A stretch of 64,000 bases of DNA, from contig NW_020954599.1 in the NCBI RefSeq assembly GCF_900497805.2, positions 40,538,227-40,602,226 on the forward strand. Direction: 5' to 3'. Below, piece after piece: positions 11,166 to 22,559 of this stretch. Positions within the stretch are counted from its first letter, which is position 1. The number at the start of each line of letters is the position of its first letter. The notes beneath the pieces were generated by a model. It ran no database searches and had not been told where the DNA came from. It worked only from the letters and a program-made list of their open reading frames with translations. A program made the position numbers and the translations under genes. This DNA is from Vombatus ursinus (lineage: Eukaryota > Chordata > Mammalia > Diprotodontia > Vombatidae).

Positions 11166-11258
11166 ATTAGATTATAAGTTCATTTAAGGCCAGGACTATA
11201 TTTTATTTTATTCTTTTATCCCCAGTAATTAGCATAGTATGTGATACATAGTAATAAT
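11165..11258 (+). mobile_element. L2 3' end, sense
   Basis: 'ttaaggccaggactatattt' and 'tatccccagtaattagcata' are the sense L2 terminus. With the preceding antisense piece it makes a head-to-head L2 pair. Confidence 0.65.
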
Positions 11259-11261
11259 ATT

Positions 11262-11960
11262 AACTAGTATTTTGCAAAATGCTTTACAGATATTATCTCA
11301 TTTTCTCCTCATAGTGCTAGGAATAACTTCTATAGAATAAACAAGGACTTCCGAGGTAGATGAGGCAAGCTCGTTTATTATACACTCTTGCAAGAAGCGG
11401 GTGTGCTGCTAGAGGCAGACACACCCTACAGAAGCAAGAGCAAACAGTTATATTCCTATCCAGAAATGCAAGGTCCCTCCCTCTACTGACGACATTATTC
11501 CTAAAATTGTGTTAATCCTCCCTGGGGAGGAGAAGTTAATATGCAGAGGCTCGTTAAGCATGCACACCTTAGCCAAGCTATAACCTTTGTATTACTTTCT
11601 TCACTTCTAGCCCCCACTGCTAATGTCAGTAAGTTTTTGTCTGATCTGGGTGGCATTTGTTAAAAATAATTCTTGAGCAAGACTGCTCCTTCTGCCCCTG
11701 TGACAACTTCTGAATTCTATTGTTAGTACTACTTCCTCTATATCTATGGAAATGCAACTTCTTATACCTTACAATAGAAACCCTGAGAGGGAGGTGATAT
11801 TACTATGCCAATGTTAGAGATGAAGAAACTGAAGTAGAGATTAAGCCACTCCTCCAGGTCACATAAGTAGTAAGTGTATGTGACTACATATGAACTCAGG
11901 TCTTCCTGATTCCAAGGTCAGTGCTCTCTCCCCTGCCTTACCTAGCTGCCTAGTGGTAAC
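11262..11960 (-). repeat. THER1/MIR SINE split by a solo LTR
   Basis: The left part (11262-11314, 'gcaaaatgctttacagatat') and right part (11774-11960, 'gaaaccctgagagggaggtg' onward to 'ttacctagctgcct') join into one antisense THER1/MIR. The interruption at 11315-11773 is an LTR with a 4-base duplication of this SINE at each side. Confidence 0.85.
11315..11773 (-). mobile_element. Solo LTR, probably ERV1-like (fossil)
   Basis: A 459-bp unit beginning TGCTAG and ending TTACA on the plus strand, so TG...CA in both readings. It is flanked by 'atag' at 11311-11314 and 11774-11777. On the minus strand it carries a TATA/poly(A)-signal-like 'gtgtataataaacgag' near its 3' end. No internal region remains, so it is a solo LTR. 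The 4-base duplication is typical of gammaretrovirus-like ERVs; the family is inferred. It is younger than the THER1 host copy. Confidence 0.8.
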
Positions 11961-12140
11961 CCATTGCTATGCACACAGTAGACACTTGAAAAAGGTTTGT
12001 TGAGGGAAATAGAATTGAATAATGCAAAAAGACTGTGAAAATGCAGTAGGAGATGTAAACAAAATGTTATGGAGTTTCAGAGGAGATAGACCACTTCAGG
12101 CTAATAGTTTAAAGAAAAGCTTCATAGAGAAAATGGTACT
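11955..12140. mobile_element. L2 fragments, both orientations
   Basis: A sense L2 terminus-like piece (11955-12020, 'cacacagtagacacttgaaa') is followed by antisense-like L2 sequence (12020-12140, 'aaaagcttcatagagaaaat'). Both are short and diverged. Confidence 0.45.
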
Positions 12141-12147
12141 TGACCTT

Positions 12148-12460
12148 GTTATTGTGTTTGTCCTTCATTCTCAAAGAGGACTGTGACATCAGGGAGATGA
12201 TGACGTGACTTGCAATTGACTTTGTTTTGAATGAGGCAAGACTGTGCAACGTCACCAGCCTTACTTTCTCCACCAGAGCCATTTGGGTTCAGTGGCCAGA
12301 TATTCATCAGGACAACTGGAGATGGCTCAGGAGGCAATGGGAGACCCTGGTTCTTTTAACTTAAGGTCTTTTCAGGTTCTTACTTTGAATGAGGCAATGC
12401 TCGTTCAGTAAATAAGCCTGTTTAAGAAGTGAGCCAAGCAATGACCCCTTTAATTAAAAA
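12148..12460 (-). repeat. RTE-tailed SINE, antisense
   Basis: A well-kept unit starting 'ttgtgtttgtccttcattct' then 'caaagaggactgtgacatca', continuing through 'cagtggccagatattcatca' and 'ttttcaggttcttactttga'. Its 3' tail (on the minus strand, 'gtcctctttgagaatgaagg') resembles the 3' end of the RTE LINE at 51.4 kb, so it was probably mobilised by RTE. The 5' limit is uncertain. The stretch 12460-12778 holds no recognised element. Confidence 0.65.
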
Positions 12461-12777
12461 AAAATCAAACTGAGAGGAGAAGACCTTTAGGGTTGCTGAC
12501 CAAAAGTGAAACAGTTACTATTTACATTCACTCTGAGCCAGGAGGCCCCAAAAATTATCATTAGATGTTGCTTGGGCAGGACAACTAGTGTTGTCCAATC
12601 CATGAGCTCCAGAATAAATTGGGTTTGAGGCTTGGTTTTTGAGAGAGAGATCTAGCTAGTAAACCCCAAGTTAAGTAGGCAGCTTTTGGCTATCAAAATT
12701 CACCTGTCTTAGTCCTTGTAAGGATGTATAGGAACCAAAGAAATAAAACTGGGGGAAAGAGAATTTGGGCCTAGTCT

Positions 12778-13788
12778 GTTCTTTTAAGATGCTATTTTCT
12801 TCAGTATTTTTTTGTACCTCCTTCACCAAGCTATTGACTCATTTTTCATGATTTTCTTGCATCATTCTCATTTTTCTTCCCAAATTTTCCTCTACCTCTC
12901 TTACTTGATTTTCAAAATCCCTTTTGAATTCTTCCATGGACTGAGACCAATTCATATTTTTCTTGGAGGCTTTGGATACAGGAGCTTCTTCTTCTGAGTA
13001 TGTGTTTTGATCTTCCTTGTCACCATAATAACTTTCTATAGGCAGAGGGTTTTTTTCTATTGTTTACTCATTTTCCCAGACTATTACTTGACTTTTAATT
13101 GTTTGTTAAAATAGGGCTTTGCTTCTAGAGTGGAAGGCCACTGTCCCAAGCTTCAGGGATTTTGTGTAGCTGTTCTCAGAGATATTTCTAGGAACCTCTA
13201 AGTTTTTAGTTCTTCCATGGTGGTATGATATAAGGAGAGGTGTATACTACCCTCCTGGCCTGTGCTCTGGTCTATGAGAGATCACAAGCACTCTTTTCTG
13301 CCCTGGAGCTGTGAAAAGGATCCCTCCTCTACTGTGGCTGCAAGCTTTGCTATGCTGGTGTTCCTCCTCATCCTGGGACTGATACCCAGGACCCAGATCT
13401 GAGTATAGGCAAAGCAATAGTCCTGCCTCAGTGCTAGTAAAAAGACTCCTATAATTACCTTCTGACCAGGTGTTTGACCCCCTTACTGTCTGTGGGCTGA
13501 GAGCTCTGATTCAGTCACTCCCAAGGCCTGCTCCTGGTTGGCTTTGACTGAGGCTGTGCTAGCATGACCTGCGCTGGACTGTGCTCCTCTCTTACCCTGG
13601 TGCAATTGACCTTTCTGATGACCTTCCAAGTTGTCTTGGGCTGGAAATTTGTTTCACTCTATCTTTTTGTGGGTCCTGCTACTCTAGAATTTGTTTAGAG
13701 TCATTTTTTGAATGTATTTGGAGAGATTTGGGGGAGAGCTCAGGTGAGTCCCTGCTTTTACTCTGCCATCTTGGCTCAACCATCATCA
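12778..13788 (-). mobile_element. L1 5' UTR and ORF1 start, truncated
   Basis: Reading the minus strand from 13788, it opens with 'gagccaagatggcagagtaa', the 5' end of marsupial L1. It then runs through a long 5' UTR into ORF1-like sequence ('caagctattgactcattttt' on the plus strand). It stops near 12778, so ORF2 and the 3' end are missing. Most L1 relics are 5' truncated, so a kept 5' end without a 3' end implies later deletion or rearrangement. Confidence 0.75.
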
Positions 13789-16700
13789 TTTCTTATAGCA
13801 TAATAGTATTCCATCATAGGCAGCTAGGTGGCACAGTGGATAGAGTGCTAGGTCTGGAGTCAGAACACCTGAGTTCAAATGTGGTCTCAGACACTTACAA
13901 GCAGTGTGACTCTGAGCAAGGCACTTAACCTTGTTTGCTTCAATTCCTTATCTGTAAAATGAGCTGAAGAAGTTAATGACAAACCACTCCAGTAACTTTG
14001 CCAAAAAAACCCCAAAAGGTGTCATGAAGAGTCAGGCACAACTGAAATGACTCAACAACATTCTATCACAATCATGTACTACAACTTGTTCACCTCAATT
14101 GAAGGGCATCCCTTTGATTTTCAATTCTTTGCCACCACAAAAATAGCTGCTATACATAGGTTTGGTTTTGTTTTGTACAGATAAGTCCTGTTCCCTTGTC
14201 TTTGATCTATTTGAAATACAAACCAAATAGTGATATTACTAGGTATCGCTGATATAAAGGATATGCACAGATTTAGAGCCCTTTAGGAATACTCCGAATA
14301 GTCCTTCAAAATAGTTGGACTAGTTAACAACTACACCGACAATGCATTAGTGTACCAATTTTTTGACATCCTCTTTGACATTGGTCATTTTTCTTTTATG
14401 TTCCATTAGCCAATCTGGCATGTGTGAGGTGGTATCAGTTAACTTCTGAAAATATTCTTTGAGCATTTATCATCTGGGGAAGACTTATTTTTATAAATTT
14501 GGGTCTGCACTATATATTTGAGAAACGAAGCCTTTTTTTTTTTTTCAGAAAAATCTTGCTGGAAAATCTCCACCCACTTCCTGTTTTCCTTCTAATTTTG
14601 GCTTGCATTGATTTTGTTTGTGCAAAAGTTTTTTTTTTTAAAATTTTGTGTAATCAAATTTATATTTTTTACCTCCTGTAATCCTCTTTATCTCTTATTT
14701 GGTCATAAATTCTTCCCTTATGCATAGATCTAATAGGTACATTTTTGCATGTTCTCCAAATTTACTTATGATATGGGTCATTTATGTCTAAATCATTTAT
14801 CCATTTTGACCTTCGCTTGGCATATATTGTGATATGTGATAAGGGACATCCTTGCTTCAGTTTTGCTTTTATTGGGAAGGCTTCAACTTTATTCCCATTA
14901 CAGATGATACTTGCTGATTGTTTTGGATAGAACTACTTACCATTTTAAGAAAGGCTCCATTGATTCCTATGCTTTCTAATGTTTTTGATAGGAATACATA
15001 CTATATTTTGTCAAAGGCTTTTTCTGTATCTATTAATATAATCATAAGATTTTTGCTTTTGTTATTGATACACTCAGTTATGCTAATAGTATTTCTAATA
15101 TTGAACATGCCCTGAATTCCTTATAAAAATCCTACCTGGTCATAGTATATGATCTTGGTGATATACAGTGGTAATCCTTTTTCTAATATTTTATTTTAAG
15201 TTTTTGCATTGGTATTCATTAGGGAAATTGGTCTATAGTTTTCTTTCTCTGTTTTTGCTTTTCCTGGTTTAAGTATCAATACCATGTTTGTGTCATAAAA
15301 TAAGTTTGTTAGGACTCCTTTACCTATTTTTTTTCAAGTAGTCTATAAAGTATTAGGACTAATTGTTCCTTAAATGGTTGTGAATTCCTCTGATCTTGGG
15401 GAAATTTTCTTAGAGAACTTACTGATAGTTTATTTAATTTCTTTTTATTTATTATTCTATTTTATATATTATTCTATTTATTAAAGTACAATTATTTAAG
15501 TATTCTATTTTCTCTTCTGTTAGTCTGCAGTTTATATTTTTTTGTAAATATTCATCTATTTCACTTAGACTGCCAGTTTTATTGACATAATTGAGCAAAA
15601 TAATTCTTAATAATTGCTTCAATTTCATTTTTACTGGTGGTATTTTCATCCTTGTTATTTTTGATACTAGTAATTTGTTTTTTATCAAATTACCCAATTG
15701 TTCATTTATTTTATTTTTTTTTCATAAAACCATCTCTTGATTTTATTTATTAGTTCATTTTTTAAACTTTCAATTTGATTAATCTCTCCTTTGGTTTTCA
15801 TAATTTTTGTTTTGTTTTTTAATTATGGATTTAAAAATTATTCTCTTTTTATTTTTTAATTGAATTCCCAATTAATTGATCTGTTCTTTTTCTGTTTTGT
15901 TGATGTAGCATTTAGAGATCTAGATTTTCACCTAACTATTGCTTTGGTTGTGTCCCACAAATTTTGGAATGTTGTTTCATTTTTGCCATTCTTTTTGTTG
16001 ATTTATTATTATTTATATGTTTTATTATTTGACCCACTCATTCTTTAGGATTAGATTATTTAGTTTCCAATTAGCTATTAACCTATGCTTCCCTGGTCCT
16101 TTATTGAATATTGTTTTTACTGGATTATAGTCTGAGAAGGGCGCATTTAATATTTCTGTTCTGCATTTGGTTGTGAAGTTTCAATGCTCTAATGCATGAT
16201 CATTTTTTTTGTGCAACTGAGAAGAAGGTATACTCTTTTCTATTTCCATTCAATTTTCTCCAGAGGTCTATCATATCTAACTTTTTAAAAAATACTATTC
16301 ATCTCCTCAACTTCTTTCTTGTTTATTTATTTATTTACTTTTGGTTTTATTTATTTAGTTCTGAGAGGGGAAAGTTGAGGCCACCCACTAACACAGTTTC
16401 ACTATCTATTTTCTCCTCTAACTCATTTAACTTTTCCTTTAAGAATTTGGATGCTCTACCATTGATGTGGGCATGTGCACACACAAGCTCATCCCCCCAC
16501 CCCCTTCCCCACACTATTGAGCCTGAAAGTGAGACTGCCCCTCAGGACTTCCACTTCCTCTTGACTAAAAGTGCTTCTTTCCAACCTTGAACTGTGACCC
16601 AGAAGTGGCTATAGGCAATGGAGTTGCCAAACAGCATTTGGTCTTGCATCCAGTGCTAGCACAGGGGTACCTTGAAATATCTTTCTGACCAATTGCTAGG

Positions 16701-16996
16701 TTCCCTTACTGTTTTTGGCTTGAGAGCTCCTAAAGCTGCTGTTGCTTTTCTCACCACCACATAGTCCCACCACTGTTGTTCGTTCATATGAGCTAAGGAG
16801 CACTTCTCCTCTATCACAGATCTCTCTTTCTGACCTCCTATGTTGTCTTGGGCTAGAAGAATGTCTCACTCTGAATTTTGAAGACTCTGACATTCTAGAA
16901 TTCTATTTGAATCATTATTTTAAAGTTCTTTAGAGGGGACTGCTCTGAGAGCTCATCTGAGTGCCTTCTCTACTCTGCCATCTTTGCTCTACCCTT
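13785..16996 (-). mobile_element. L1 with internal deletions
   Basis: The minus strand opens near 16996 with 'agcaaagatggcagagtaga', an L1 5' end. The 5' UTR (about 16490-16996) passes directly into the endonuclease part of ORF2 ('tctgagaggggaaagttgag' on plus, near 16362), so ORF1 is missing. RT sequence follows ('gtcaaaggctttttctgtat' near 15009). The block with the catalytic Asp pair and the ORF2 C terminus is missing: near 14830-14860 RT sequence passes straight into 3' UTR. The copy ends at 13785, short of a true 3' end, against the 5' end of the next L1. Confidence 0.8.
13817..14059 (+). repeat. Mar1 marsupial CORE-SINE
   Basis: A complete unit with tRNA-like head ('gcagctaggtggcacagtgg'), CORE ('gagttcaaatgtggtctcag') and the Mar1 tail ('aaccactccagtaactttgc', 'gactcaacaaca'). 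It is inserted in L1 3' UTR sequence and flanked by 'attccatca' (13808-13816) and 'attctatca' (14060-14068), an 8-of-9 duplication. It points to a marsupial genome. Confidence 0.9.
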
Positions 16997-17094
16997 AAAA
17001 ATTAACAATGATCCGTTGATTAAAAAAAATCTTGTTTCACTTATTAGCAAAATTAGAACTTGATCACGTGCTATCTTCCTTCTCCTCCTAGATA

Positions 17095-17350
17095 TAAACT
17101 CCTTATGGACCTGGACAAGGGTCTAATTTTCATCATTACCCATTAAACTCATACAATAATCAGCCAGTCAATAAACATTTATTAAACACCAATTATGTGT
17201 CAAGCACTGTGCTAAGCATCAGGGAAACAAAGTTCCTGATCTCAAAGAGCTCACAGTCTAACAAAGGAGATACCAACCAAACAATTATGTCCAAGGAAAC
17301 TATACATAGGAAAAATTGGAGGAACTCAATAGAGGGAAGGCACAAGAATT
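17095..17350. mobile_element. L2 termini, sense then antisense
   Basis: 17095-17160 resembles the sense L2 3' UTR ('aactccttatggacctggac'). 17160-17350 is an antisense L2 terminus ('aataaacatttattaaacac', 'aagcactgtgctaagcatca', 'aaagagctcacagtctaaca'). Confidence 0.65.
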
Positions 17351-17805
17351 AAAAATTAATTATGCTGTATTATATACATGACTATGGAGATAGTTTTGTT
17401 CAGTGATCTTCAGAGTATCAACATTAAGCAAAATAGAAGGCATTTGCTCACAGAGGGTGCTTGCCAGTGCTATGGAAGATACCTTGATTAAAATCCAAAT
17501 AAAAAAAGGATCATCTATTGCCAACAAGTTCCCCAAAGGCTCCTAATTTCAGGTGACATTGTAATAATTGCATTGACCCCTGGAACGCTACAAAACTTCC
17601 TTACTAAAATCCATGATGCTTAGAGATTAATTTAGTCATCGATGCTGGGCGGGGGAGTAGGGGGAAGCTAAGTAGATTTTAAATCCATATTACCCAGATT
17701 GTGAATGAGCAGTTCATTGAATTAGTCACTCAATATATCTATAGATGTATTGATTTGGATGTTGAACTATTTATTGATCTATATATCTATTGCTCTTCCA
17801 CTGGG

Positions 17806-17911
17806 AGGGAGAGAGAGAGAAAAAGAAAGAGAGACAGAGACAGAGAGACAGAGACAGAGAGAGATAGAGAGAGAGACAGAGAGACAGAGAGAGGCAGAGA
17901 GAGAGACAGAG

Positions 17912-17955
<44 letters not shown>

Positions 17956-18010
17956 GCAGAGAGACAAGAGAGAGTCAGAGACAGACAGAGACAGAGACAG
18001 ACAGAGAGGT
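17806..18010. repeat. (GA)n-rich compound microsatellite
   Basis: About 200 bases of GAGA/GACA units with a short TATA run in the middle (17912-17931). It interrupts the RTE reading frame between the 'QYIY' and 'DWIAFGKF' blocks. All Arg/Glu- and Leu/Ser-rich open frames here are artefacts of it. Confidence 0.95.
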
Positions 18011-18339
18011 ACATAGATATAGCTATGAGACAAATGTATCTTTGATAGACACTCTGGATGCAGAATGAACTAAAACTAGTGTTGAATTGGAGGAGACAGG
18101 ACTGGATTGCATTTGGGAAATTCCAATGTGCTTTCAAGTTGCCACAAAAGCCAATTTCTCTCACACTAGTATTATTTATTGATATGATGCTTATGCCCAA
18201 GAAACATGGAACATCAAGCTATATTAAAAAATACACATTTTAAGCAAAGCCAAGAGTAATTGGGGGGGGGAGTAAATAGTGAGATTAAATTGACTATAGC
18301 ATATTACAAATGATGATTATTCCAAAGGAGATGTGTAAA

Positions 18340-18365
18340 AGACATGTGTATATATATATATATAC

Positions 18366-18422
<57 letters not shown>

Positions 18423-18432
18423 CACATATATG
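18340..18432. repeat. (TATG)n/(TA)n microsatellite
   Basis: TA, TACA and CATA units between two RTE coding blocks. It explains the Tyr/Ile-rich minus-strand open frame. Confidence 0.9.
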
Positions 18433-18624
18433 GGAAGAAAATGAAATGGACTGATCACATAATGAAAACTAGAGACAATAAATGGACAGGCCAAGTAGTT
18501 CATTGGTTCCTGCTGAATAGGAGGAAAGCTTCTAGGGCTTTGTTCATATCTTCATGAAAGATTTATGGAAAGACATTAATAAAAATTTCACAGAATGAGA
18601 AAGAATAGAAGAGTAAGTACCACT

Positions 18625-19265
18625 ATCTATGTAGTACTATCTGTAAGTAGCACCATCATGGAGTTATCTAAGCATTGGAATTCTTAGTAATTGTGTAATA
18701 GTATTATGCATATGGTAAGTACTCTGTAAGCACTTGATGGTTGACTGGCAATAAAATTCATTTTGGGACCTATTGTTTTGTGGTTGTTAATCTTTGCTTT
18801 TCTCCATGAAAGTCCTCCTCTAATGTTTAGCATGGGGGTTAACAAGGACTATCCCAGAAGAGTGGGGACTCTGGTAGATTCTATCAAGCTGGAGAGACAT
18901 TGATTCTGTTATCTAAGGACTAGTCTAGACAAGAATGAAGATTCTAATCGTGAACAGGTTTTGTTCTCTAGACTCTGAATTTTTTGGTAATGGTAAGCCA
19001 TGAAACAGATAAAAACACATAATAACCCATCAAGTCCATAATGGCATCCTTCTGACTCTGCAGCAACAGAGATGAAGTAGTCACAAAGGAATCAGAAGGT
19101 ATTTAGGATCACACAATACTTAAACAGTATAGGAACATTAGTTTAGTTATTGGTACTCTCAATAGGAACTATTTGTCTTGATTAGCTGCTATACTGCTAG
19201 AGAAACTCAACCATGCTTATGTTGATATCAATTTAAATAAAATCAGATGAAATAAAATTAGATGA
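18625..19265. other. Unassigned stretch
   Basis: No confident repeat or exon. A weak sense L2 terminus may lie near 18705-18770. Confidence 0.45.
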
Positions 19266-20755
19266 AATCAATCAACCAATTAATCAGAAAACATTTATTA
19301 TGAATCTACTACACACCAGGCCCTGGGTGCTGGGAATATAAAGACATAAATGAAACAGTCCCTGTCCTCATAGAGTATATACTCTTTCAGGAGAGACAAA
19401 ATATAGATAAATATATATAAAATAAATGCAAGGTAATTTTTAGGTGGAGAGTTCTAATAACTAGGGGAATCTTGTTGAAGATGTCACTGGAACAGAGTTT
19501 TGAAGGAAACAAAGGATTCTAAGCATATGAACTTTGATGGCAGGGATCATTTTTTACTTTCTGTGCAATTCCAGGATTAGTACAATGCCTCACCCACATA
19601 GTAAGTGCTTAATAAATGTTCATTGACTCAATGATTGATTCTAGGAGACAGAGATGAAGTAGGAGTGTATTTCAGGCATGGGAGACAGCTAATACAAAGA
19701 CACAGAGGCAGATGGGGTGATGTATGTAAGAAATAGAAGGAAGGGTATTTGGGCTAGAGCAAAACATGTGGGCAGGGGAACAATATATAATATTTTAAAA
19801 AGTAGGTTAGGGACAGATTGTGAAAACTTGAAAATCTTTAGTTTATATTTGATCTTAGAGGCAATAGTGAGCCATTGGAGTTTATTGAATTAGATGAGTG
19901 ACATCATGAAGGCTATACTTTAGGAACACCACTTTGGCAGTTGTGTAGGGAGAGATTGGAGAGGCTGAATCAGAACCTTGAATCAGAACCATTAGGAAGC
20001 TATTGAAGGAGTCCAGGTAAGAGACAATAAGGAGCTGACGTAGCAAGGTGGCTGTGTGAGTAGAGATCACACAAGCAATATGCAAGCGATATGGTAGCGG
20101 TAGAAATGACAAAATTTGGCAATTGACTGGATGTACAAAAGAAGAGAGAGTGAGTAATTGAGGATAACACTGAGACTGTGAACTTGGTTAAAAGGAAGGA
20201 TATGGTACCCTGGATAGAAGTAAGTTGTAAGGGGAATAGAATTCGGTTTGGGACATAGTGAGGTTGGTTATAGAATAATCAATTTATAATTTCTGCCAGG
20301 CAACTGGAGATGTGCCTCTGATGCTCTAAGATCGAACATAGAGATCTGAGAGTCATCTATATAGAGATTTAATTAAATTCATGGAAACTGATGAGGTCAC
20401 CAAGAGAGAACGTAGAGAAATCATAGGGCTCAGGATTTAGTCTTGGGGATACATCCACGGTTAGTAGGCATCATATAGTTGATGGTCTAACAAAGGAGAC
20501 TGAGAAGGAGTTAGGACAGACAGCTAGGATAAGAACCAAGAAAGAAAAGAATAATAAAAACCAAGGAGAAGAGAGTATCCAGGAAGATACTGCTTAGGAT
20601 ACTCAACTAACATTACAGAGAGGTCAAGAAGGATGATGACTGAGAAAAGTCCACCATATTTGGCAATTAAGATATTATTTAAAAGGACAGATGAAAGGTT
20701 CTTTTCTGATAGGCAGATACAAGTGATGGTGGGACTGGGTTCATTGTTCACTCAA
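19265..20755 (-). mobile_element. L2/CR1-clade LINE, 1.5 kb
   Basis: The most continuous antisense L2 copy in the window. It starts with the reversed terminus ('aaaacatttattatgaatct') and covers 3' UTR and much of the RT. Minus-strand frames read 'VSYLDSFNSFLM' near 20010 (consensus 'SRLDYCNSLL') and 'LFSVIILLDLSV' near 20620 (consensus 'LLDLSAAFDTVDH'). Stops and shifts break it. A sense L2 terminus is nested at 19525-19640. Confidence 0.85.
19525..19640 (+). mobile_element. L2 3' end, sense, nested in antisense L2
   Basis: 'cttaataaatgttcattgac' ends a sense L2 terminus preceded by 'agtacaatgcctcacccaca'. The host L2 shows 'gattctaag' on the left (near 19515) and 'gattctagg' on the right (near 19637), a likely target-site duplication. 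Confidence 0.7.
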
Positions 20756-20759
20756 GGCA

Positions 20760-21370
20760 ACAAGAAATTTTGTGGGACAATTAATCATTGTGCCTTGAAT
20801 TGTTCATGATGAGCATAAGTATGAATGACCACCTTGAAGATAACTGTGGATCATATTCCAACATATGTTCCAGAAGATGGAATAAAAAAAATCAATGAAA
20901 ACCTTGGCAATTGGCTCAAACCTTGATACTCAGTATCTTCGATATGCAGTTAAGGCATGGAGAGAAATGGGCTAGAAAATATGGTTAAAGATTAAGAAAT
21001 AAAAGATAATGAAGGCTTATAGAATACTCTAAGCCCCATGATTATATATCACTAATACTTTCTGTAAGAGAAGAATAATATGGAATTAGATGTGGCATTT
21101 ACTGAAAAATATCACCAAAAATTAAAACTGACTATATAAATGATATAGGAACTGGTATTGATTGGGCATCTCAAGGAACATTTCAGAATCACCTGACTGC
21201 ATGCAATTAGAAGACATATTAGTTAAAACATATCAAAATCAACATCAGTTTTGAAAGCACAGAGATACCTCTGTTTAATCACAAGAGCTCCAATCTGATA
21301 TTTTAAAACAAGTTGTTGACTCTGAAAAATGGGTAATAGATTCTTCTTTGAAAATTCAAAATTGAAGAAG
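20760..21370. other. Unassigned stretch
   Basis: AT-rich, with no confident repeat or exon. It lies between L2 and L1/RTE material, so it may be badly decayed LINE sequence. Confidence 0.4.
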
Positions 21371-21374
21371 GAGG

Positions 21375-21750
21375 CTATGTTGTATTAATCTAAATTCAGA
21401 GAAAGAACAGATAAATAGAAATACATATACAATGGTTTTATATATATATATGTACATACTCACATATGTATATATGTTCATATATACACACGTATATGGA
21501 TAAATACATACATATATATACATATAGGTATTTGTGTCTAATGGTAGCTGTCTCTAGTGTGGAGGGGAAGAGGGAAGAAGAAAAGAAAAGAAAGTTAGAT
21601 GATAACTTTATTATATATTTAAAAGGAATAGCAAGTTGTACACAGGAGATTGACGTTGCATGTACAATCATTTTTTTTCTATTCTACTATGTTATGGAAA
21701 TGTTTATTTTGTTTCTTAAGTTCAGAATAAAATAAAATTGAAAAGAAGTG
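21375..21750 (+). mobile_element. L1 3' UTR end, sense
   Basis: 'atttgtgtctaatggtagct', 'ggaatagcaagttgtacaca' and 'ctatgttatggaaatgttta' match the L1 3' end also seen at 27.6-27.86 kb. It ends in an A-rich stretch. An internal TA-rich microsatellite lies at 21437-21530. Confidence 0.75.
21437..21530. repeat. (TA)n/(CATA)n microsatellite inside L1 3' UTR
   Basis: TA- and CATA-type units at the same point of the L1 3' UTR as the repeat at 27560-27650. Confidence 0.85.
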
Positions 21751-21751
21751 G

Positions 21752-21960
21752 TATGGAATACCTAGAATAAGAGGTAGACTGGTCATGCAACAAGAGGATG
21801 ACCTGAATACTCACAAAATAGTAAAAGATTGGAAGGAAAACCTCCAAGTATGGAGTGGATCCTCCATGGAGAGTGTATAGAAAGATACATGGAAGAATGG
21901 TTCAGGTGAGGAAGGATGGTGGGTTGAAGTGATAAGATGGTAAAGAGTGCCCATATCAGT
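21752..21960 (+). mobile_element. RTE-clade LINE relic, C-terminal block
   Basis: The plus strand reads 'RGRLVMQQEDDLNTHKIVKD', a decayed form of the RTE 'RWAGHVMR.DDRWT.KVL' block. It directly follows the A-rich end of the L1 fragment. Confidence 0.5.
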
Positions 21961-21984
21961 ATGAACATGGGTACATTGAAGGAT

Positions 21985-22240
21985 CAGTACAGATAATAGT
22001 AGATGGAGAGCTAGGCCTGGAGTAAAGAAGACCTGAATTCAAATCCAGCCTCAGACACATACTAGCTATGTGATCTTGGGCCAATCAATCAGCCTATCTT
22101 CTGCAATTATCTCACTTATAAAGTGGAGATGATAATAGCACCTACATCTCAGGACTGTTATGAGATAATCTTTGTAAATCACTTTGCAAACCTTAAAGTG
22201 TTATATAAATTCTAGCTATTTTTATTAGCTATTACAAGTA
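21985..22240 (+). repeat. THER1/MIR SINE, sense
   Basis: Full order: head ('gatggagagctaggcctgga'), 'gaattcaaatccagcctcag', 'actagctatgtgatcttggg', then the L2-like tail 'actttgcaaaccttaaagtg' and 'tagctatttttattagctat'. Confidence 0.85.
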
Positions 22241-22269
22241 TACTTCTTTCATCTATAATTACATAAGTC

Positions 22270-22510
22270 TTGAATATAGTCCAGAGTACTTGGACTCAGA
22301 GCCAGGACGACCTGGGATCAAATCCTATCCCCTCAATCTTGCTGGTTCCATGAGCACAGGGAAGTCACTTGAACTCTTTGGGCCTCAGTTTCCTCATCTG
22401 TAAAAAGGAGATGATACCTGTAATTCCTACTTCACAGGGTCATCATAAGACTCAAACATGATGATGTGTATATCAAACACTTTCCAAACTTTAAAGTACA
22501 ATATAGTTGT
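22270..22510 (+). repeat. MIR SINE, sense
   Basis: 'gggcctcagtttcctcatct' and 'acactttccaaactttaaag' in sense MIR order, directly behind the preceding SINE. Confidence 0.8.
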
Positions 22511-22559
22511 CCCTCATTATTTGTTCTCAATAACAACTACAGGCTATTTATCCACCTTT

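Larger units (their letters stand above)
17385..18625 (+). mobile_element. RTE-clade LINE relic, RT to C terminus
   Basis: Blocks occur in RTE order. 'ISGDIVIIALTPGTL' and 'TKIHDA' (near 17550-17615) match the 'FADDIVLIA.TPEEL..LHDA' RT core with the catalytic pair altered. 'NEQFIELVTQYIY' (near 17704) matches the following 'IELV.EYIYLG' block. 'RRQDWIAFGKF' (18090-18130) matches 'RR.AGWAAFGK'. 'KWTDHIMKTRDNKWTGQV' (near 18440) matches 'RWAGHVMRM.DNRWT'. Two microsatellites interrupt it (17806-18010 and 18340-18432). Not functional. Confidence 0.75.

Noticed and set aside
13581-13928. Open frame of 115 residues on the plus strand
   Set aside because: It is antisense to an L1 5' UTR and enters a Mar1 SINE, so it is a chance frame across two elements.
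16192-16590. Open frame of 132 residues on the plus strand
   Set aside because: It lies antisense to L1 ORF2 and 5' UTR. The hydrophobic look comes from the T-rich antisense strand.
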